From Flavobacterium frigoris (lineage in GTDB: Bacteria > Bacteroidota > Bacteroidia > Flavobacteriales > Flavobacteriaceae): DNA of 64,000 nt. This document shows positions 23,731 through 31,345 of this stretch, piece after piece. How positions within the stretch are numbered: position 1 is the stretch's first letter; the number at the start of each line of letters is the position of its first letter. The notes beneath the pieces were generated by a model, which worked only from the letters and a program-made list of their open reading frames with translations, did no database searches and was not told the origin of the DNA. Made by a program: the position numbers and the translations under genes. The DNA is taken from assembly GCF_900111075.1 (NCBI RefSeq), contig NZ_FOFZ01000002.1, forward strand, positions 473,322 to 537,321, written 5' to 3'.

Positions 23731-25018
23731 CCGTTACTTTTATCTGTTTTATACGTTTTTTATCTATTGTCTCAATTGTGAATAGGCAATTTTCATATGA
23801 TATTTTTTGCCCTTTCATCGGGAAATTACCTGAAATTTCAAGAATAAATCCAGCCAAAGTTTCAGCTTCTCCTTTTCTTATCTCAAACTCTTCCTCGTTG
23901 ACATCAATAATTCTATAGAAATCTTTCAGATTTATTTTACCCTCAAAAAGATAGTTTTTTTCATCAATTTTAATGAAATTAACATTGTCATCATCAAACT
24001 CATCACTGATATCTCCAACAATTTCCTCAATAACATCTTCGAGAGAAACCAAACCAGAGGTTCCGCCGTATTCATCCACCACAATAGCAAGATGACTTTT
24101 CATTCTTTGAAAGTCTTTTAGCAGGTTATCCAATTTCTTATTCTCTGGGATAAAAAACGGCTCCCGTATTAAGGTGTTCCACATAAAATCTTTCTCATCA
24201 AGGTGACGCAATAAATCCTTCACAAACAAAACGCCTTCTATCTGGTCAATATTGTCCCGATAAACAGGAATTCGGGAATATCCTTTTTCGATAATCTTAG
24301 AATAGATTTCAGAAAATGATTCTGTTATCTCTAAAGCAAAGATATCAATCCTCGGACTCATAACCTGCTTCGTATCTGTATTACCAAAAGTTACAATCCC
24401 CATCAATATCTTCTGCTCCTCTAAAGAAGTTTCATCTGAAGAAGTAAGTTCTAAAGCTTGTGACAGCTGATCAACTGAAAAATTTGTTTTTTGTTTCCCT
24501 AGTTTATTGTGTAAATAAATGGTTGTTTCTCGCATAGGAACACTAATAGGTGAAAGCAATTTATCAAGTACGGCAATCGGGTATGCAATCATTTTTGCAA
24601 ACTTAATGTTGTTTCGACTGGCATATACCTTAGGTAATACTTCGCCAAATAACAAAAGTAAAAAGGTAACAACGATGACTTCGACAGTAAACTTTAAAGC
24701 CGGTGAACTAATCGCAGCAAACAAGTTTTTCCCAATAAATGAAAATAAAATTACCACTCCAATATTAATAAAATTATTAGCCACAAGAAGCGTAGCCAAT
24801 AGTTTTTTGGGTCTCTCTATAAGATCAGCGAGAATTTTCCCTTTGGAATCATTCCCTTGTATTGTTTCGTCAATGTCTTGTTGTGACAACGAAAACAAGG
24901 CTACTTCAGCTCCGGAAACTAATGCAGAGCAAAAAAGCAATACAAATATACCGGCAAAACCAAACAATAGATTGGTATCTACTGTATACGCGAAATTTAA
25001 ACTGGGCTCTGGGTCCAA
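23720..25018 (-). CDS. gldE: Gliding motility-associated protein GldE (CNNM/CorC family)
   Basis: A 432-residue membrane protein of the CorC/HlyC (CNNM) family. It has an N-terminal DUF21 transmembrane domain (about 15-190, with ALVSGAEVALFSLS), a CBS pair (about 205-335, with MSPRIDIFAL and SRIPVYRDNIDQIEGVLFVKDLL), and a C-terminal CorC/HlyC domain (about 350-432). In Flavobacterium johnsoniae GldE lies upstream of GldD and supports gliding, with partial functional links to GldD. The molecular role is unclear; relatives are implicated in Mg2+ transport. It lies 23 nt downstream of ssb. Confidence 0.93.
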   Translation of the reverse strand: MDPEPSLNFAYTVDTNLLFGFAGIFVLLFCSALVSGAEVALFSLSQQDIDETIQGNDSKGKILADLIERPKKLLATLLVANNFINIGVVILFSFIGKNLFAAISSPALKFTVEVIVVTFLLLLFGEVLPKVYASRNNIKFAKMIAYPIAVLDKLLSPISVPMRETTIYLHNKLGKQKTNFSVDQLSQALELTSSDETSLEEQKILMGIVTFGNTDTKQVMSPRIDIFALEITESFSEIYSKIIEKGYSRIPVYRDNIDQIEGVLFVKDLLRHLDEKDFMWNTLIREPFFIPENKKLDNLLKDFQRMKSHLAIVVDEYGGTSGLVSLEDVIEEIVGDISDEFDDDNVNFIKIDEKNYLFEGKINLKDFYRIIDVNEEEFEIRKGEAETLAGFILEISGNFPMKGQKISYENCLFTIETIDKKRIKQIKVTVDV

Positions 25019-25041
25019 ATTAAAAAAGATTAGTTAAACAA

Positions 25042-25482
25042 TTAAAATGGCAAATCATTGATAGGCAAGCCATTATTTTGTGGGGCAAAGTTAGTGTTTT
25101 TTACGGATTCCGTGATATCAATTTGTTTGTTGTTTTCGCTAGCTTTCTTCGTTGATAAAAAAGTGAACTCCGTAACTTGAATTTCGGTAGTGTGCTTTGT
25201 GGTTCCGTCCTCTGTCTGCCATTGACGCGATTTAATACGTCCCTCTACATAAATTTTATCGCCTTTTGATAAATGTTTCTCACAAATTTCGGCCGCTTTA
25301 TTACGTACCACTAAATTATGCCACTCCGTAGAAGTGATTTTTTCGTTTGTAGTTTTATTAATATACACTTCATTTGTAGCCAATTGAAACCTGCCGATAC
25401 AGTTCCCTCCATCAAAATAATGCATTTTTATTTCATCTCCAAGGTGCCCAATCAGCATCACCTTATTTAACGTTCCGTTCAT
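25042..25482 (-). CDS. ssb: Single-stranded DNA-binding protein
   Basis: A 146-residue SSB. The OB fold spans about 1-110 (MNGTLNKVMLIGHLGDEIKM, then GRFQLATNEVY, EWHNLVV and KGDKIYVEGRIKSRQW). A Gln/Asn-rich linker follows, then the conserved acidic tail ending NDLPF that docks repair and replication proteins. It lies between mutY and gldE in the classic flavobacterial order and has its own -7 element upstream. Confidence 0.96.
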   Translation of the reverse strand: MNGTLNKVMLIGHLGDEIKMHYFDGGNCIGRFQLATNEVYINKTTNEKITSTEWHNLVVRNKAAEICEKHLSKGDKIYVEGRIKSRQWQTEDGTTKHTTEIQVTEFTFLSTKKASENNKQIDITESVKNTNFAPQNNGLPINDLPF

Positions 25483-25504
25483 GGTATTTGGTGTGTATTT
25501 TACT

Positions 25505-25512
25505 CAAAGGTA
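25505..25512 (-). promoter_or_regulatory. -7 promoter element for ssb-gldE-gldD
   Basis: The minus strand reads TACCTTTG, a match to TAnnTTTG, 23 nt before the ssb ATG and in the gap after mutY. It suggests that ssb can be transcribed separately from mutY. Confidence 0.45.
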
Positions 25513-25532
25513 CATTTTTTTACTTCTTTTAA

Positions 25533-26567
25533 TTATTCCTTTTCAATAAAATTATGAATCACGATAGGGAATGGAAACGTTTTCAAAACCTCATTGTTTA
25601 TTCCGTTTTCAATAGTCCCTTTTAGACCTACTTTCCAGAACTTAATATAAAGGTGTTGATGCGATAATTTATGAATAATACTTTTCGCATTGCATTCCAT
25701 CACACTGACCACCTCATTCTCCTCAAAATAATGCTCTTGAATCTTTTCAGCAACATAATCAAAACCCTCCTCTTTGACCGTTTCCATCAAAGGAAACTCA
25801 TATAGATTTTGCCAAATCCCTTTGGCCGTTCTCTTTTGTATTATGGTGTTTTCATTATCATCAGCAACAACCAAGTAATTAAAGTAGCGATTGCGCACTT
25901 TCAACTTCTTAGACTTCACTGGCAACTGAGCTACTTTATTTTTCTGCAGTGCAGCACAACTTTCATTAAACACACAAATACTGCAATTCGGACTTTTGGG
26001 AACACATTGCAAAGCACCAAACTCCATAATCGCTTGATTAAAAATAGCGGGGTTGTCTTTAGGTATTAATTCGAAAGCCAAGGCAGCGAATTCTTTTTTG
26101 GCGGAAGCCAAAGCAATATCGGTTTCGACATCAAAATAGCGCGACAACACCCGAAACACATTTCCGTCCACTACAGGAACGATCTCATTATAAGAAAAAG
26201 AGGCAATGGCGGCAGCGGTGTACTCGCCCACTCCTTTTAATTTCAACAAGTCATTATAACTACCGGGAAAAACACCATTTAATTCAAATGCTACATATTG
26301 AGCTGTTTTATGCAAGTTTCTGGCACGCGAGTAATACCCAAGTCCTTGCCAAAGCTTTAGCACTTCTTCTTCATTGGCTTTAGCCAAATCAAAAACAGTG
26401 GGAAATGCAGCTGTAAATGCCAAAAAATACGGCGTCCCCTGAGCCACTCGAGTCTGTTGAAGCATGATTTCGGAGAGCCAAATTAGGTACGGATTTGTAG
26501 TGCTTCGCCATGGCAAATCTCTTTTATTTTGTAAATACCACTTTATAAGCAAGTTAGAAAATTTCAT
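25533..26567 (-). CDS. mutY: A/G-specific adenine DNA glycosylase
   Basis: Removes adenine mispaired with 8-oxoguanine. The 344-residue protein has the catalytic Glu region LSEIMLQQTRVAQG (about 31-44). A helix-hairpin-helix LKGVGEYTAAAIASF is followed by the catalytic Asp in VPVVDGNVFRV. The 4Fe-4S site has exact spacing, C-x6-C-x2-C-x5-C, in CVPKSPNCSICVFNESC (about 187-203). The C-terminal third is the NUDIX-like 8-oxoG-recognition domain (RTAKGIWQNLYEFPLME). It is first in the ssb-gldE-gldD cluster and divergent from HU. The minus strand has TACTTTTG at 26585-26592 as a probable -7 element. Confidence 0.96.
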   Translation of the reverse strand: MKFSNLLIKWYLQNKRDLPWRSTTNPYLIWLSEIMLQQTRVAQGTPYFLAFTAAFPTVFDLAKANEEEVLKLWQGLGYYSRARNLHKTAQYVAFELNGVFPGSYNDLLKLKGVGEYTAAAIASFSYNEIVPVVDGNVFRVLSRYFDVETDIALASAKKEFAALAFELIPKDNPAIFNQAIMEFGALQCVPKSPNCSICVFNESCAALQKNKVAQLPVKSKKLKVRNRYFNYLVVADDNENTIIQKRTAKGIWQNLYEFPLMETVKEEGFDYVAEKIQEHYFEENEVVSVMECNAKSIIHKLSHQHLYIKFWKVGLKGTIENGINNEVLKTFPFPIVIHNFIEKE

Positions 26568-26625
26568 TATTAATTATTTGTTGACAAAAGTAAAAGTTTA
26601 TGTGATTAAATTTTAATGAATTAGC

Positions 26626-26657
26626 TTGAATAATTGTTTTTTAAATTCATATATTTG
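26626..26657 (+). promoter_or_regulatory. Promoter of the HU gene
   Basis: TTG (26626-26628), 21-nt spacer, TATATTTG (26650-26657). This is a full Bacteroidota -33/-7 match, 44 nt before the ATG. Confidence 0.75.
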
Positions 26658-26701
26658 CACACTCAAAAAAATGATTACAATATAATAAATAAGGAAAGAA
26701 A

Positions 26702-26992
26702 ATGACGAAAGCAGATATCGTAGCAAAAATTTCAGAAAAATTAGGTCTTGAAAAAGGTGATGTGCAAGCAACTGTAGAGACTTTTATGAATGAAGTTAAA
26801 AATTCATTAGAAACTGGAGACAATGTTTATTTAAGAGGTTTTGGAAGTTTTATCGTGAAAACTAGAGCTGAAAAAACTGGAAGAAATATTTCCAAAAATA
26901 CAACAATAAAAATTCCTGCACATAACATTCCTGCTTTCAAACCAGCAAAAGTTTTTGTTGAAGGAGTAAAGATCAATAACGAAGCAAAATAA
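26702..26992 (+). CDS. HU-family DNA-binding protein
   Basis: A 96-residue nucleoid protein of the HU/IHF fold. It has the dimerisation helices (MTKADIVAKISEKLGL, about 1-16), the conserved LRGFGSFIVKTRAEKTGRN (about 44-62) at the base of the DNA-binding arms, and IPAHNIPAFKPAKVF leading into the last helix. Because it is a homodimer-type HU rather than a long Bacteroidota HU-like protein, a general chromosome-organising role is expected. A tiny basic ORF and RNase G follow in the same orientation. Confidence 0.95.
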   Translation: MTKADIVAKISEKLGLEKGDVQATVETFMNEVKNSLETGDNVYLRGFGSFIVKTRAEKTGRNISKNTTIKIPAHNIPAFKPAKVFVEGVKINNEAK

Positions 26993-27023
26993 AAATATTA
27001 ATTAATCATAAAATCGATAAGAT

Positions 27024-27116
27024 ATGCCAAGTGGTAAAAAAAGAAAGAGACATAAGGTAGCAACTCACAAACGTAAAAAAAGAGCGAGAGCTAACCGTCA
27101 CAAAAAGAAAAAGTAG
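27024..27116 (+). CDS. 30-residue Lys/Arg-rich protein (possible ribosomal protein)
   Basis: An ATG at 27024 opens a frame of 30 codons rich in Lys, Arg and His (begins MPSGKKRKRHKVATHKRKKR and ends in four Lys). It sits 31 nt after the HU stop. Its stop codon lies inside a terminator hairpin, which supports a real transcript end here. Small proteins starting MPSGKKRKRHK are, from memory, conserved at this locus across Bacteroidota. The composition resembles small ribosomal proteins such as Thx or bL34-like peptides that pack into rRNA. I do not assert which one. Function is inferred from composition and conservation only. Confidence 0.75.
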   Translation: MPSGKKRKRHKVATHKRKKRARANRHKKKK

Positions 27117-27132
27117 TTTTAAACTACTTTTT
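27108..27132 (+). terminator. Terminator overlapping the stop of the 30-residue ORF
   Basis: AAAAAGTAGTTT and AAACTACTTTTT form an inverted repeat with a T-rich end. The TAG stop at 27114-27116 is part of the 5' arm. The following 250 bases before rng are AT-rich intergenic sequence with a tandem-like aaatctcaaatccaatatcccaaat tail. Confidence 0.65.
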
Positions 27133-27383
27133 CCTTTTTAAAAGTTCATTGAAATTGAAATTTAGTGATTTCAGGTTTACAGAGCATAATCTAAGATTTA
27201 AGTATCTGAAAATTGCGAGTTAATCTGCCAGCCTAAATTTCTCCGGGTTCAATACCTGTTAAAATTATTGTTTAATCCATCCTTATTTTTAATTTAGGAA
27301 TTTAGATTCAGGATTCAGGATTATAAAATCCAAAATCTCAAATCCAATATCCCAAATCATCAGTTCGGATAAAAATTTACAAC

Positions 27384-28928
27384 GTGAATAAAGAATTAAT
27401 CATTCGATCTAGTTCTGATTTTGTAGATTTTGCCTTATTAAAAGATGGAAAACTAATTGAATTACACAAGGAAGAAGAAAAAAGCAACTTTCAAGTAGGT
27501 GATATTTTTATTGCCAAAATAAGAAAACCAGTTGCTGGTCTTAATGCTGCTTTTGTAAATGTAGGCTTCGAAAAAGATGCTTTTTTACATTATCACGATT
27601 TAGGACCTAATTTAGCTTCTCAGATGAAATTCATAAAACTTGTAAGCGCAGGTAAAATAAAAGATTTCTCCCTAAAAAACTTTCAGTTTGATAAAGAGAT
27701 AGACAAAGACGGTATTATTACTGATGTAATTAATGCCAATCAATCTATCTTAGTACAAGTTGTAAAAGAACCAATATCTACAAAAGGACCAAGAATTAGC
27801 GCTGAGCTTTCTCTTGCCGGAAGATTTATTGTTTTAGTTCCTTTTTCTGATCGAGTTTCTATTTCTCAAAAAATAGAAGACAAGAAAGAAAAAGACAGAC
27901 TAAAAAAACTTGTGCAATCCATCAAGCCAAAAGGATTTGGTGTTATTGTTCGCACAGTAGCAGAAGGCAAAAATACAGCCGAATTAGAAAAAGACATGCA
28001 GAATCTGCTTAGCAGGTGGGATGCAATGTGTAAAAAATTACCGACCGCTCATCATCCGTCAAAAATTTTAGGAGAGCTCAATAGAGCTTCTTCAATATTA
28101 AGAGACGTTTTTAATGATACTTTTACTAGTATACAAATTGATGATGAAGAGTTGTACAACCAAACGAAGGATTATTTGCAAGAAATTGCACCTTCAAAAC
28201 AATCAATTGTTAAGTTTTATCAATCAAATGATACGCCCATTTTTGAGAAATACAACATAGAGAGACAAATCAAGACTTCATTCGGGAAAACAGTGTCCAT
28301 GAGTAAAGGTGCTTATCTTATTATCGAACATACTGAAGCTTTACACGTCATTGACGTAAACAGCGGAAACCGTTCTAATAAAGCATCTAATCAGGAAGAT
28401 ACTGCCATGGAAGTCAATATGATTGCCGCTGCCGAAATCGCTAGACAATTGCGTCTACGTGACATGGGAGGTATTATCGTAATTGATTTTATCGATTTGT
28501 CTAATCCTGAAAACCGTAAAATATTGTTCGACTTCTTGAGAGAAGAAATGAGCGACGATAAAGCGAAACACAAGATCTTACCCCCTAGTAAATTTGGACT
28601 AGTCCAGATTACAAGACAAAGAGTAAGACCTGAAGTAAATATTAAAACTAGAGAAGAAGATCCAAACGATGTGAATGGCGAAATTGAAGCGCCAATTTTA
28701 ATCATTGACCGAATCATTTCTGATTTAGAAAGAATTTTAAAAACTCACAAAAAAGTTGTGCTTAATGTACACCCTTTTGTGGCAGCATACCTTACCAAAG
28801 GTTTTCCATCATTACGTTCAAAATGGTTTTTTGAACATAAAAAGTGGGTAAAAATCATACCGCGTGACGCTTACACGTACTTAGAATATCATTTCTACGA
28901 CAAAACGGGAAATGTTATAAAAGAATAA
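27384..28928 (+). CDS. rng: Ribonuclease E/G family endoribonuclease
   Basis: A 514-residue RNase G-type enzyme for rRNA maturation and mRNA decay. It has an S1 domain (about 38-125, VGDIFIAKIRKPVAGLNAAFVNVG), an RNase H-like part and a DNase I-like catalytic region with the metal-binding Asp residues in HVIDVNSGNRS (about 316-326) and GGIIVIDFIDL (about 364-374). It has no long RNase E C-terminal scaffold. The CPxCxG Zn-link motif used by E. coli RNase E/G to tie subunits together is absent; the place after SRQR-like ITRQRVRPE holds an Asp/Glu-rich loop instead. The start codon is GTG (27384), chosen because translation from it gives the conserved MNKELIIRSS start. Confidence 0.94.
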   Translation: MNKELIIRSSSDFVDFALLKDGKLIELHKEEEKSNFQVGDIFIAKIRKPVAGLNAAFVNVGFEKDAFLHYHDLGPNLASQMKFIKLVSAGKIKDFSLKNFQFDKEIDKDGIITDVINANQSILVQVVKEPISTKGPRISAELSLAGRFIVLVPFSDRVSISQKIEDKKEKDRLKKLVQSIKPKGFGVIVRTVAEGKNTAELEKDMQNLLSRWDAMCKKLPTAHHPSKILGELNRASSILRDVFNDTFTSIQIDDEELYNQTKDYLQEIAPSKQSIVKFYQSNDTPIFEKYNIERQIKTSFGKTVSMSKGAYLIIEHTEALHVIDVNSGNRSNKASNQEDTAMEVNMIAAAEIARQLRLRDMGGIIVIDFIDLSNPENRKILFDFLREEMSDDKAKHKILPPSKFGLVQITRQRVRPEVNIKTREEDPNDVNGEIEAPILIIDRIISDLERILKTHKKVVLNVHPFVAAYLTKGFPSLRSKWFFEHKKWVKIIPRDAYTYLEYHFYDKTGNVIKE

Positions 28929-28933
28929 ATCAG

Positions 28934-28965
28934 AAACTCCTCAAGAAATTGAGGAGTTTTTTTTT
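28934..28965 (+). terminator. rng terminator
   Basis: AAACTCCTCAA / TTGAGGAGTTT, an 11-bp stem with a GAAA loop, then a long T run. Confidence 0.9.
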
Positions 28966-28977
28966 GTCTTTTTTTCA

Positions 28978-29083
28978 AGGAGCTTTTTACTTCGTCAGTT
29001 CGCTTCGCTCGTGTCCTGCTTTACACTACAATCTTTTTATTTTTAAAGAAAAAAATAAAAAGGATTTTCGTTGCAATCAGAGC
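28978..29083 (+). repeat. Intergenic repeat, copy B
   Basis: A 106-bp unit starting AGGAGC and ending CAATCAGAGC, about 90% identical by eye to the inverted copy at 41301-41404. It contains the marker GTTCGCTTCGCTCGTGTCC and an AT-rich inner hairpin (ATCTTTTTATTTTT with AAAAATAAAAAGGAT). It starts 13 nt after the rng terminator and is in rng orientation. Confidence 0.8.
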
Positions 29084-29160
29084 TAAAAAAATTCTACACA
29101 AACACCCAAATTACAACTAAGTAACTTATTACTGTAAAAAAATAGCATACATTAGTATCA

Positions 29161-29499
29161 CGAAAAATAAAGCATTTGATTCCCAACAAAAAACATAAAA
29201 AAGAACAACCATTTATACCAAATAAAAGACAAATCACCATCGTTGTTACGACAATAATTTTATTGCTAATACAGTTAATAGCCATGTAATTTACAACCGA
29301 AGTACATTGCACTCCAATTGATTTTGCTGCAGTGCGAGTATTACTTCTTGGCAACGGACTTCTATGCGAGTTGGTATTAAGAAAGATTCCTCAAACGAAA
29401 TATCGTATTGTTATCTGCTTAAGCTTACTCATAATCCTCGTTATGATTTGGACACAATTAGCTGTTGGTATTTTCGGCTCACCATTTAGCGGTACATAA
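29161..29499 (+). pseudogene. Broken small membrane protein gene
   Basis: In the frame of 29161 the sequence encodes a membrane protein fragment (IVVTTIILLLIQLIAM, then a stop, then FTTEVHCTPIDFAAVRVLL, ELVLRKIPQTKYRIVICLS, WTQLAVGIFGSPFSGT) ending at 29497-29499. The stop TAA at 29287-29289 follows GCC ATG and precedes TTT ACA. Relatives known to me read AMQFT, so CAA has become TAA. No start codon is visible at the 5' end. The minus-strand frame here (29094-29354) is its shadow. The remaining bases up to 29720 show nothing I can name. Confidence 0.65.
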
Positions 29500-29720
29500 A
29501 GATCAACTAATAACACCAAAACAAGATAGCAAACGTAACTTTAGTATTAAATTGAACAAAGCACTCATACGAATACTTGCGCAAGATTTACGGTAAAACT
29601 AAGTGTCCAGCCATTTGTGTTTATTTACTATATTAGCCACCTGACCAAATATCAAAACACAAGACTACTGCAGTAGCCCAATACTATATTTTTTTGATGT
29701 TATAGATTAAAATAAATACC

Positions 29721-30761
29721 ATGAACTATTTTGTGTTTTTCCTAGGAGTCATACTTCTTCTCGTTACCGCCACTGATTTAATCAACACGTCCTTATCTGT
29801 AAGAGGGGCGGGTTTTCTTACAAAACGACTTTCCATGTCCATCTGGAACTTACTTTTAATCATTAATAAAAAAATGGGACGCAGAAAAGTACTGGAAATC
29901 GGCGGGGCTATCATATTGGTTTCTATTTTAATAAACTGGTTGCTGCTCATCTGGATTTCGGCCAGTCTATTATTCATCAGTCATCCCGATTCACTGATGA
30001 ATGTTGAGACCAACTCTCCTACAACTGTAGTTAATAAGATCTTTTTCACTGGTTATACTTTATCTACTTTAGGCCTTGGCGACATAGAACCCGAAGGAAA
30101 CTTCTGGGATATTCTTACCGCGATACTTTCATTCACCGGATTAATTCTGATTTCCATAGCAATTACCTACTTAATTCCAGTGGTTTCAGCTGAAATAACA
30201 AAAAGAAAAATTAGTGTTAACATCAATACACTTGGCGGTTCTGTGGAAGAGATACTATTGAATTATTGGAATGGAAAAGACTTTAAGGAACTAGAACAGC
30301 CTTTCATTCCCCTTATTGATTCTATCATCTTACACGCTCAAAATCATAAAGCCTACTCTGTATTGCATTTTTTCCATTCTTCAGATAGGAAAGAAGCCTT
30401 TGTTCTTAATATCACAAACCTCGATGAAGTAATTACTGTACTACTCCATAACATTCCTAAAGAACAACAACCTTCATTCAATGTGCTTATCAGACTGAGA
30501 AAAGCGATTTCCAGCTACCTAGTAACGCTACCAGCCACCTTCATAACTCCAGGAAAAAAAACACCACCAGTTTTAATTCTTACTGCACTTGAAAACAAGG
30601 GAATAAAAATAATATCTGGTGAAATGGTAGATTTAGAATATGATAAGCTGAGAACGAGACGCCGATTATTATTGTCTCTACTGATAGATGACGGATGGGA
30701 ATGGACTGACCTTAATTGCGGAAGTTATAATCATGAAATAATAATGAATGAAACCAATTAA
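29721..30761 (+). CDS. Ion-channel-like membrane protein with a TLGLGD filter
   Basis: A 346-residue protein. The first ~160 residues form a membrane part with helices at about 4-22, 60-85 and 128-155. A pore loop before the last helix reads TLSTLGLGDIEP (113-124), matching the two-helix potassium-channel (Ion_trans_2) layout. The filter is TLGLGD where K+ channels have TVGYGD. The C-terminal ~190 residues are soluble, with no RCK domain that I recognise (segments HAQNHKAYSVLHFFHSSDRKEA, LRTRRRLLLSLLIDDGWEW). Probably a cation channel; selectivity is uncertain. Monocistronic, convergent with tadA. Confidence 0.8.
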   Translation: MNYFVFFLGVILLLVTATDLINTSLSVRGAGFLTKRLSMSIWNLLLIINKKMGRRKVLEIGGAIILVSILINWLLLIWISASLLFISHPDSLMNVETNSPTTVVNKIFFTGYTLSTLGLGDIEPEGNFWDILTAILSFTGLILISIAITYLIPVVSAEITKRKISVNINTLGGSVEEILLNYWNGKDFKELEQPFIPLIDSIILHAQNHKAYSVLHFFHSSDRKEAFVLNITNLDEVITVLLHNIPKEQQPSFNVLIRLRKAISSYLVTLPATFITPGKKTPPVLILTALENKGIKIISGEMVDLEYDKLRTRRRLLLSLLIDDGWEWTDLNCGSYNHEIIMNETN

Positions 30762-30776
30762 AATGCGTTCCTAAAC

Positions 30777-31220
30777 TTATTTCCTTTTCTTAGCAAAAAA
30801 CTGCTTCATCAAGTCCGAAGCCTCTTCAGCTAAAACACCTCGTTTTACGACCGTTTTTGGATGCAGTTGTGTACCCATTTTCATGTAACCGCGGTGCTCA
30901 TCACTTGCGCCAAAAACAATTTTAGAAATTTGACTCCAATACAAAGCACCGGCGCACATCTGGCAGGGTTCGAGAGTAACATAAAGCGTACAGTCTTTTA
31001 AATATTTTCCACCAAGGTAATTTGCGGCGGCGGTAATCGCTTGCATTTCTGCATGAGCAGTAACGTCATTAAGCAATTCGGTGAGATTATGACTTCGCGC
31101 GATAACCGTATTATTAACTACGATAATAGCCCCAACAGGAATTTCGCCTTTATCGAAAGCCATTTCAGCTTCCTGCAAAGCTTTCTTCATGAAGTACTCG
31201 TCAGTGAAAGGATTTATCAT
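30777..31220 (-). CDS. tadA: tRNA adenosine(34) deaminase
   Basis: Converts A34 to inosine in tRNA anticodons. The 147-residue deaminase has the zinc and catalytic residues H56-A-E58 (TAHAEMQ) and PC-x2-C with C86 and C89 (LEPCQMCAGAL). A C-terminal helix rich in Lys (FFAKKRK) is normal for TadA. Closely related guanine deaminases exist, but the PCQMCAGAL context and the C-terminus fit TadA. It is divergent from dxs. Confidence 0.94.
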   Translation of the reverse strand: MINPFTDEYFMKKALQEAEMAFDKGEIPVGAIIVVNNTVIARSHNLTELLNDVTAHAEMQAITAAANYLGGKYLKDCTLYVTLEPCQMCAGALYWSQISKIVFGASDEHRGYMKMGTQLHPKTVVKRGVLAEEASDLMKQFFAKKRK

Positions 31221-31333
31221 ATTATTGACCGCGCATTCCCAAATTTTAAATTCTTTGTGAATCTTCGCTTTTTTTTTGTGAATCTTTGTAAAACAAGTTA
31301 TTTTATCGAATGTAAAAATACAAATTCAAATCG

Positions 31334-31341
31334 TACATTTG
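31334..31341 (+). promoter_or_regulatory. -7 promoter element immediately before dxs
   Basis: TACATTTG matches TAnnTTTG but ends only four bases before the ATG at 31346. If used, the mRNA would start at or within a base or two of the start codon (leaderless). No -33 TTG is seen at normal spacing, so this may be coincidental. Confidence 0.3.
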
Positions 31342-31345
31342 CTTT

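Noticed and set aside
29094..29354. 86-codon minus-strand frame
   Set aside because: The plus strand encodes a recognisable broken membrane protein in the same place; the minus frame has no family-like features.
30777..31220. Guanine deaminase as an alternative for tadA
   Set aside because: The LEPCQMCAGAL context, length and basic C-terminal helix match tRNA adenosine deaminase better.
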